DNA from: Cryptomeria japonica
Taxonomy: Eukaryota > Streptophyta > Pinopsida > Cupressales > Cupressaceae
Length of the DNA: 64,000 nt
Assembly: GCF_030272615.1 (NCBI RefSeq)
Contig: NC_081407.1
Coordinates: 373,200,998-373,264,997, forward strand
Reading direction: 5' to 3'
The position numbers and the translations under genes were made by a program. The notes below the pieces were generated by a model. That model saw only the letters and a program-made list of their open reading frames with translations, was not told where the DNA came from and ran no database searches. Every line of letters starts with the position of its first letter. Position 1 is the stretch's first letter. Below are positions 56,384 to 64,000 of this stretch, piece by piece.

Positions 56384-56640
56384 TTGATGATAAGGAGAAC
56401 CCTATGTCAAAATGAAATGGACCAGGAATTGTTGCAGAGGAAGAACTTATTTCGAACAAGGTGTAAGTTTGAAGGTAAGTGTTGCAAAGTCATAATTAAT
56501 AGTGGTAGTTTGGATAATCTAGCCTTAGAGGATTTGGTGAACAAGTTGAAGCTGCAGAGGATGAAACACCCTAAACCCTACCAAATAGCATGGATTCAGG
56601 ATGATCATAAGGTACTGGTGAGTGAACTTGATGTTTGGTA
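56384..56640 (+). pseudogene. CV2 protease
   Basis: CCKVIINSGSLDNLA is the active-site block with the catalytic Asp changed to Asn (codon AAT near 56498). It is followed by KLQRMKHPKPYQIAWI, as in CV1. The frame ends at 56641 and resumes in another phase. Confidence 0.8.
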
Positions 56641-57837
56641 AAATTTAAGATTGGATCCTACCATGATGAAGTTATGTGTGCTATTATGCCTATGGATGTA
56701 TGTCATATCCTATTAGGAAGACCTTGGCAATATGATAGACAAGCATTGCATGATGGAAGGAAGAACATATATACTATTGTTGCAAATGGGATGAAACAAA
56801 CTTTGTTGCCTTTGGAAGAGATTCATAAGAGTGAGATTTGTACAAATGTGAGAATTTGTTTGGTTGATGGATGGAAATTTCTGGATGGTTTGAGGAGTGA
56901 GAATGTGTGCTATGCCTTAATCCCTAAGAAGTTTGGTTTGAAACCGGAAGAGGAACAACATAAAGAGATAAAGAAGTTGCTAATAGAATATGAAGACATA
57001 ATTTCAGATAATGTGCCTGATGGATTGCCACCTATGAGGAGTATTAGTCATTGTATGGATTTGATCCCCGGACCTAGTTTGCCTAATAAAGCTACACACC
57101 AGATGATACCGACAGAGAATGATGAACTGAATAGACAATTACAAGAGTTGTTGAGGAAAGGTTTGATCAAGGAAAGCTTGAGCCCTTGTGCATTCCCTAC
57201 TATGTTAGCACCTAAGAAAGATGGAGAGTGGAGAATGTGTACTGACTCTAGAGTAAAAAACCGAATCACAGTGAAGTACAAGTTTCCTCTGCCTAGGATG
57301 GATGACATAATGGACTGTTTGAGTGGAGCTAGATATTTTACAAAGATAGATTCATGAAGAGCGGATACCATCAAATCAGGATGAGAGAAGGAGATGAGTG
57401 GAAGATTGCATTCAAGACAAATGAAGGACTATATGAATGGTTGGTGATGCCTTTTGGATTGACTAATGCACCGAGTACTTTCATGAGGTTGATGAACGAG
57501 GTATTGAAGAGATTATTGGGTAAGTTTGTGATTGTGTATTTGGATGACATTTTGATTTCCAGTAAGACAAAAGAGGGGAATTTGTTGCATTTGAGACAAG
57601 TTTTGCAAAGTTTGAGAGAAGAGAAATTGTTGATAAACCTTAAGAAGTGTAGTTTCATGAAGGAAGAACTAGTATATTTGGGATTTGTGATATCTACGGA
57701 TGGATTGAAGATGGACCCATAAAAAGTAAAAGCAATTGTTGAATAGCCTACACTGGAAAGCATTGGAGAGGTAAGATCATTTCATGGACTGGCTAGCTTC
57801 AACCAGAAGTTCATTAGGAATTTTAGTTCAATTTGTA
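56635..57837 (+). pseudogene. CV2 reverse transcriptase
   Basis: Open from 56635 to 57357: CHILLGRPWQYDRQALHDGR, LLIEYEDIISDNVPDGLPP, KGLIKESLSPCAFP, KKDGEWRMCTDSRVKN. A small indel at about 57349-57353 shifts frame, and the second part (57354-57722) has [26 protein letters not shown] and intact catalytic VYLDDILIS. Further stops follow in [11 protein letters not shown] (57745, 57790). Confidence 0.88.
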
Positions 57838-58440
57838 GCCCTATGACTAAGACAATGAGAGGAGACCAAAAGGATTTTAGATGGACATCTGGAGCAAACA
57901 AAAGTTTTGAGTTGTTGAAGCAGAAAGTGACAGAGCAGCCTATGTTAGCTCTACCAAATTTCACAAAGTATTTCAAGTAGATTGTGATGCAAGTGGGAAT
58001 GCAATTGGAGCAATATTAAGTTAGGAACTAGTAGCCTACTTTAGTGAAAAGTTGAATGATGCAAGGAGAAGATATTCAGTGTATGATCAAGAGTTCTATG
58101 CTATAATTCAAGCATTGAAGAAGTGGAGACATTATTTATTTCCTAGGGAGTTTGTGCTGTATACAAATCATCAAGCATTACAGTATTTGAATAGTCAAGG
58201 TAAGTTAAACCAGAGGCACATGAGATGGGTTGAGTTCATGCAAATTTATACTTTTATTTTGAAATATAGGAGTGAAAAATCAAACAAAGTTGTTGACGCT
58301 TTGAGTAGGAGAATAAATTTGTTGACCGAAATGAGAATCAAAGTATTGGGATTTGATGAGTTGAAGACCTTGTATGAGGAAGACAATGATTTTGTTGAAC
58401 CCTGGAAAGCTTATAAAGAACTTGTTGTGATGGACTAGAG
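57838..58440 (+). pseudogene. CV2 RNase H
   Basis: MTKTMRGDQKDFRWT then an open frame 58052-58438 with RRYSVYDQEFYAIIQALKKW, LYTNHQALQYL (Asp-to-Asn in TDH) and SEKSNKVVDALSRR. The first acidic block near 57980 (expected VDCDASG) is frameshifted. Confidence 0.82.
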
Positions 58441-59035
58441 AAAATGGTTGGATTATATCATTTAGGATGGGATGCTATTAAAAGGAAATCAGTTGTGTGT
58501 ACCCCAAAGTTCCATGAGAGACAGTTTGATAAAGGAGAAGCATAGTGGAGGACTAGCAGGACATTTTGGCATTGACAAGACAATGGCTTTGGTAAGTGAG
58601 AATTACTTTTGACCTTAGATTCATCAGGATGTAAGGAAGTTCATTCAGTTTTGCAAAATTTGTCAAGTTGCAAAAGGTGGAAGTCAGAACGTAGGATTGT
58701 ATAAACCTCTGACACTATCAGAGAGATCTTGGGAAGACGTAAGCATGGATTTCATACTTGGACTACCTAAGACCCAAAGAGGGAATGATTCTATATTTGT
58801 GGTGGTAGATAGATTCTCAAAGATGGTAGATTTCATACCCTTTAAGAAGACAATAGATGCAGTGCATGTAGGAGACCTATTTTTCAAGGAAGTTATGAGA
58901 TTGCATGGGTTACCTAGAAGTATTGTTTCAGACCAGGATACTAAGTTTGTTGGTTACTTTTGGAAGACACTTTGGAAGAAGATGAAGACTGAATTGAAGT
59001 TCAGCTCTACATTTCACCCACAGTCTAAATTATAA
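58441..59035 (+). pseudogene. CV2 integrase, truncated before the catalytic Glu
   Basis: Zinc-binding region with AGHFGIDKT and CKICQVAKGG, then MDFILGLPKTQRGNDSIF (Asp 1) and SIVSDQDTKFVGYF (Asp 2). The frame reaches FHPQ and switches at 59030 to unrelated AT-rich DNA. In CV1 the next residues are TDGQ and the Glu. Confidence 0.88.
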
Positions 59036-61017
59036 TTAGTCAGACTTGAGAACTTTATAAAATAAAAAATATTCAACATATCACTATCAAACCAACTCCA
59101 CACCTTAGATATTGATGTTATAAACCAAAATTAAAAAGAATCGAGTTTTTATCATTTATAGAAAAAAAAAAGTTATGCGTTTCGGGAGGCACATCACTCT
59201 TAAATGTTGTTTGCTGTAAAAAACTACTTTTCGAGGGAGATGGAAAAATAAAAAATAATTTTCTTCAAAAAAATTTAAAAAAATATATTTAGAATCTGCA
59301 AACAAGATGTTACAAATCACTAATTTACATCATCTTCAAATTCATAATGGTTTAAAAGTTATAGGTGTCAAAAAGTGAAGATTATTTTAAAAATGTTCAT
59401 CTCAGCATCAAAGTTGGCAAAAAAGAGGGAACCATTATTGTGAGTTCACCCAAAGATGTTGGTGATGACAGAGGTGAATGGTATTTTTGAATTTCCACTA
59501 CTGTTGCTGAGACGAATTGGCTATCAATGGTCAGAAGGAATATTCCACAAGAATCCCTCCTCCTATGCGTGCAAGAAGTAGAACCCTTATTCCAGCGCAC
59601 CTGCAAATGGTTAGTAAAGAATTTGGGGGTTTGCTCAAAATCTACAAGTCCTATATACTAAAAACAATAATTCCTACATTCAAGAAAGCATGAAAAAATT
59701 CTAGAAAACACAAATAATATTATAAATTGACACCATCTTCAACAAGGACGCAAAAAAATTGAGTCTTATAATTCCAATTGAGATTGGAACATAATTTCTT
59801 AACTCAGAGATACTTGTCCATGCTGAGAAATCCTTCATGGGCTAAAAGACTACATTTACTATATCAACAAAGGGTTGTACAACTTGAAATGGTGTAACAC
59901 TGTACGTGCATTACAATCCTATCTAAGGTTACTACCTAAGTTAATTGCGTAAATTGTAGTAAAAGAGAAAGATGGAAAATAAACACTAATTATAATTATT
60001 GCTAAAATGGAAACATCAAAGAACGAACATATGTAGTGTAGACTAAACATTGTTCCACTACATCTTAATCTAAGGAACACAACAATAATGCACTCAATCT
60101 CCACTTAAACAAACATACATTGATTATCACTTGCACACTATCTATTCTATCACAATTTATGACTGCTGCAAGAACAATGAACAACAAAATTGTATATTTT
60201 AATGCTAAATACTTGAAACAATACTAGCTAAACTAAACTAATGCTAAGAGTAGCTTTACCTCAAGTGGGCCCCCTTAGGTAAGCACTTGTCACAAATTCA
60301 CAAGATAAATCATCACATTCTTATTTATCAAAGTTACATTCTTGCTATGAAACATAACTTGCTGGAAAAATATAGAATCGTTAACCTTTTCAAGCAAGAT
60401 GCAAGCTTTATTTATATTATTAACCTTATGACTAATTCTATAACTAACTTACAACTTGATCCCAAGATTTGGGGAGAGATTTATTAACTGGAATGGAAGA
60501 ACCATAAACTGAAGAGTCCTATTAGGATTGTAATTCCTAACAACCACTTGAAACATAATTGTCCACTTAAATCAACTCAACAGTCTTCTTAAAGGCATGT
60601 GCTCAGGTGGTTTGGACCATATTGAAGGTTGTCCATGTATGAGTGTTGTCCTCAGATAGTTTAATCCATCTACAACTGCTTTTGACCAAATCAATGCTAA
60701 TATTTTCCATGGCTATAGGAGCTGACACATTGTTCGACTACAAAATAGTCACTTACAACCCTAGAGGAAGTGCTTCATAATAGGTTAGTATGCACAACAT
60801 TGCAAACCATAACAATTAAACATTTTCATACATAACATGCACATTTATAAGAATATATGTATTATATTAGAGTCATAAACTAAACATATTAAAAGTGCTC
60901 AAATAAAGTTTGAATGCCATGATAGACCATACTAGGACTAAGGTTTATGATGCATATACCAAGAAAACTTAACTAAAGTTTGCAGTGTAACGAATAAAAG
61001 AAAGATAAATTAGATAT
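59036..61017. other. Unassigned AT-rich DNA
   Basis: No gene recognised; short frames at 59397-59606, 59919-60104 and 60287-60487 have no recognisable motifs. Homopolymer A tracts near 59158-59170. Confidence 0.4.
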
Positions 61018-63075
61018 CTATCTTGTGGTATGATGAAGAATGTAAGGCAACCAATAAATCACTAAAAGAGAGAGGAATGGACAAAGAATACAAAAAAAAG
61101 AGAAAAAATGGTGCAATCTGAAAACAATAGAATATGTCTAGATGAAAGAAGGAAGGAACTAATCTCTCTTGAAAAACACAATCCCAAAGTTTTTTGGAAG
61201 GAATTGTAGCAAAAGAAAAAGAAGATTGAGAATAGTATTACAAATATTCAATGGTTAAAATATGTTGGGCTCCTCTATGAGCAAGTTCATGAGAAAGACT
61301 ATCCCCATGTTGTGAACACTTCAATGGAACTTTTCATAGTGGATGATATTAAACAAGGAATACAAAATTTAGTGAGTGGTAAAGCACAGGAAATAAATGG
61401 GCTACAAGCTAAATTTTTAAAATGGGGGTTTGAGACTCTTGCTCGTTATATAATTGTTTTTTTCAATAATTTCAACCATGAATGATTCCTAGTGGAGTGG
61501 AAAACCAGTGTAGTCACCCCTCTTTTCAAAAGTGGTGATATCAATAACCCATCTAACTACCACATGATTATGGTCAATCCTATCTTTGGCAAGCTCTTTG
61601 GGAGGATGATAGAGCGAATGATCAAGAATTGGACACAAAAAGGAGGGTAAAAGGGTAGGCAAGATTTTAGTCAAGACACACTACCATTGATCACTGCATC
61701 ACCCTTAGACATTTGATAGAAAAAATCTAGGACACTCAAGGTGAGGAAGCTTATTATTGTTTTGTGGACTTTAAGAAAGATTTTGACATGATGCCTAGAG
61801 ACAAACTATGAAACAAAATGGAGGAATTAGGCATTCTAGATGTGTATAGAGTTGCAGTACATAGACTTTATGAGAAAGTTAGAGCTAAAAGCAAAACAAA
61901 TGAAAGTATGTCAGAATGTATTCGCAGTGACGTTGGAGTTAAGTAGGGTTGCCCTTTATCTCCCACACTTTTTGGTCTATACATTGATAAGTTGGAGGCA
62001 TGGTTAAGCAAGACAGATGAGGATGGTATTTAGTTGGCAGATTATGTGGTGAAACTCCTTTTATATACTAATGATCTTAACCTAATTTCAAAATTGACTC
62101 TTGGTTTAAGAGAACATTTGAAGGCCTTAGAACACTTTTGTCAGGAGGTTGAGATGCAAATGAATATCACCAAGACCAGAATCATGTTTAAATTCTCATT
62201 AAAAAGAGAAGATAAGCAAATTACCTTTCTCTTTGAAGGAAACTCGCTAGAAACAGTGAAAGAATATAAGTATCTTGGGATTGACTTCCACTATAAGCTC
62301 AGCTGGGAGACTTCTAGAACAAAAAGGATATAGGGAGGTTGGAAAGCTTCACACTTGCTTCAAAATAGGTGCGAACTTTGGGATTGAAAAACTAAAAAAA
62401 CACTTTTTGTTTTGGTAGTCACACCAATGGTCCTTTATGACTACAAAGTGTAAGGAAGTAGCATGTCAAATTGTAGTTGGAGGCAAATAGAAAGAATCTA
62501 GAAACATCCAATAACAAGTAATCTCAAAGTTAAAAGTACAACCCATATGAAATTATTTTAGTGAAGCAAGACATTTTCCATTGGAAGCATTGGCGATAAT
62601 TTGGTTGATAAGTTATTAAAGAAGATTGAAAACATGGATAACCAACGTTGACATAAAATGGTTGTGGAGGAGATGTTGTATTGTAGGAAGAAAACGTAGA
62701 TAAAGCAAAATAACAACTAGATGAACAAGTGGGGCATCAATTTGCATGTTTGTCCTAGCACCAAGGGTGAAATAAAAAGTTACATGATTGAAAATTTTCA
62801 GACTTCCATGTGGACAAAACAGATTGGGTAGAAAAAAACATACTACATCAAAGAGTTTAACTTAACAAAGGACTATGGCAAAAAAATATATTTAGGGGTA
62901 GTTATCAAAAGGAAAGTGAGGTTGTTAGTTGCACAATTGAGAACAAGATCACATCATCTTAAATGTGAGACTGATAAATGGAAAAGGCTTAAGGAAACTT
63001 GGAAGGAAAGAGTTCACATTTTCTACAATAAAAAGGTAGTGGAAACAAAATGGCATTTCATTATAGAATGAATAG
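61018..63075 (+). mobile_element. Decayed LINE: RT domain and C-terminal region
   Basis: In several frames: WYDEECKATNKSLKE (linker before RT), NPKVFWKELQQKKKKIENS, WKTSVVTPLFKSGDINNPSN, a FVDFKK-FDM block (expected KAFD), GCPLSPTLFGLYIDKLEAWL, LLLYTNDLNLIS where catalytic YADD reads YTND, and NEYKYLGIDF-like VKEYKYLGIDFHYKLSW. The C-terminal part near 62940-63060 resembles LRxRSHxLxCE...WEERVHIFYNKKVVETKWHFI. Endonuclease and ORF1 are not seen. It is a different LINE lineage from the copy at 8560-18381. Confidence 0.8.
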
Positions 63076-63578
63076 CCTATGAGAATATTCATACTTAATA
63101 CATACATGACTTAAAGATTGACAACATACACTGATTATTTGAGAAAAAAACAAGATTAACCAAGACAACTAGCCTTCTAATCAAAATCAATAATAAAAAA
63201 TCAGAAATCCTAGAAAAATCTAAAGATGATCTAAGAATATTTTTTTGGATCGATAATAATCTAAGAATATTCCTCTCGAGCCCATACACTGTTTTAAAAT
63301 CTTTCATTCATTCATTGCTCTACACCAAATTTGGAACTAAAAACAAGGGCTGCTGTAGCAATTGTAACATCTTCCTTCAAGAAGAGGCACTCTGCCTTCA
63401 TTACTAGACACTCCAGCCATTTTTGCGGTCGAGGCGGCTCTGTAGTTCGCAGGGATGGTTAGTCAGAGGATCGATCACCGAAGAAGAAGAACCTGCTATA
63501 ATTTTGTTTTCCAAGAGGAAAGCGGATAAAGAAGGAAAGACCAAAATAAAACAGGGCAAAGGCGCGTCATTGCATCGC
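63076..63578 (+). promoter_or_regulatory. Upstream region and 5' UTR of the NUP1-like gene
   Basis: Base composition changes from AT-rich to GC- and CpG-rich at about 63420, as at plant promoters. The frame upstream of the proposed ATG is open from 63423 but has no in-frame ATG. I see no clear TATA box. The transcription start is unknown. Confidence 0.5.
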
Positions 63579-63900
63579 ATGGCAGATTTTTGGGAGGGAG
63601 GAGGAAGAGGAGGGGAGGAAGGAGAAGCGTCAGGGTCGTATGTAGGAGGCGGAGCAGGCGGTAAGCTCCGCACGTTGAGGTCAGCGCGCCGAGCAGCCGC
63701 CACACCATATGACCGCCCGCAGAGGGGGCGCCACGCACCTGCAGCTGTTAGGGCAGCAGCGAGGGGAGACAGTGATAGCAGCAGCTGGTTGCGGAGAGTA
63801 GTGGTGGATCCGGCCAGCCGTCTTATAAATAATGGTGCGGTGAAATGGTTCAACTCCGTCTTCAGGAAGCGCGCTCTCCTGCCGCCCGACCATACGCAAG
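63579..63900 (+). CDS. NUP1: Nuclear pore protein NUP1/NUP136-like, first coding exon (partial gene)
   Basis: 107 codons plus one base, then a consensus donor (CAAG|GTGTGC at 63900/63901). The Gly-rich start MADFWEGGGRGGEEG leads to GGAGGKLR, an Arg-rich stretch, TPYDRP (residues 42-47), WLRRVVVDPASRLI (70-83) and FNSVFRKR (91-98). This order (Gly-rich, GGK(F/L)R, TPYDRP, WLxxxVDPAxRLI, SVFRKR) is the conserved N-terminus of plant NUP1/NUP136, a nuclear-basket nucleoporin acting in mRNA export and nuclear shape. The ATG chosen is the first in frame and gives the family start. Later exons, including FG repeats, lie beyond the window. The minus-strand frame over the same DNA is a shadow. Confidence 0.8.
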
Positions 63901-64000
63901 GTGTGCCTCTTTTCATTTTTCCACCATAGTTCTGCACCAGGGTGTACTTTTTTTCATTTTGTTTAGCTAGAGTTTGCTTCATTTATGTTGTCTGTTTTTT
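63901..64000 (+). other. Start of intron 1 of the NUP1-like gene
   Basis: GTGTGCC donor followed by T-rich sequence, as expected for a plant intron; no acceptor within the window. Confidence 0.6.

Larger units (their letters stand above)
54361..59035 (+). mobile_element. CV2: chromodomain-family Ty3/gypsy element, 3'-truncated
   Basis: Plus strand: 5' LTR 54361-55158, initiator-Met primer site, gag, knuckle, protease, RT, RNase H and most of integrase, ending abruptly after FHPQ at 59030. The integrase Glu, GPY region, chromodomain and 3' LTR are missing. Closely related to CV1 in protein and LTR. Many stops are TAG/TGA at expected Trp, Gln and Arg codons. Confidence 0.88.

Noticed and set aside
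63404-63982. 192-codon minus-strand frame at the right edge
   Set aside because: Shadow of the GC-rich NUP1-like exon; the plus-strand reading has family motifs in order and a donor site, the minus strand has none.
1-64000. tRNA, rRNA or microRNA genes
   Set aside because: None seen; the tRNA-like strings are the 11-18 nt primer-binding sites of LTR elements only.

Overview
The window is AT-rich nuclear DNA from a seed plant, most likely a conifer or other gymnosperm. It is almost entirely retrotransposons of different ages inserted into one another. The lineage call is inference from TE style, long degenerate intergenic DNA and low gene density; no sequence here names a species. One host gene is supported: the first coding exon (63579-63900, +) of a NUP1/NUP136-like nuclear pore protein at the right edge.

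Layout. 1-4979: degenerate DNA, probably the decayed interior of a minus-strand LTR element whose tRNA-Lys-type primer site (4957-4974) and 1.6-kb LTR (4979-6593) follow. 8560-18381: a three-level nest, namely a 5'-truncated, deleted LINE with a 10-bp target duplication, split by a chromodomain Ty3/gypsy element CV1 (9937-17399), which is itself split by a 1.1-kb LTR-like insert (12817-13939). 19086-27289: a plus-strand copia-type LTR split by a non-autonomous element 'A' (19451-26257). 28575-28947: a complete 373-bp TRIM. 28976-30713: an internally deleted element of the tRNA-Lys family with an exact 5-bp TSD. 32440-49928: a 17.5-kb mosaic of two related LTR families, 'B' and 'C', with family-B termini and the same 5-bp repeat (ACAAT) on both outer sides. 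50352-51060: another LTR fragment. 52111-54320: unrecognised degenerate coding sequence. 54361-59035: a second chromodomain-family element CV2, 3'-truncated. 61018-63075: a second, decayed LINE. 63579-63900: the NUP1-like exon.

How the parts relate. A, B and C share a primer site matching the 3' end of plant tRNA-Trp, the same polypurine tract, gag/protease/G-patch type ORFs with no reverse transcriptase, RNase H or integrase in the window, and a recurring GC-rich hairpin module found in LTRs and leaders. They look like a set of non-autonomous Tat/Ogre-like Ty3/gypsy elements that depend on enzymes supplied elsewhere, and the B/C mosaic suggests they recombine with each other. B has an uninterrupted 1065-codon ORF. 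C is interrupted only by two stops and A by three, most of them explicable as C-to-T changes. This family is the best candidate here for something not yet described.

Limits: all alignments were done by eye, percent identities were not computed, and tRNA matches are from memory of plant tRNA 3' ends.
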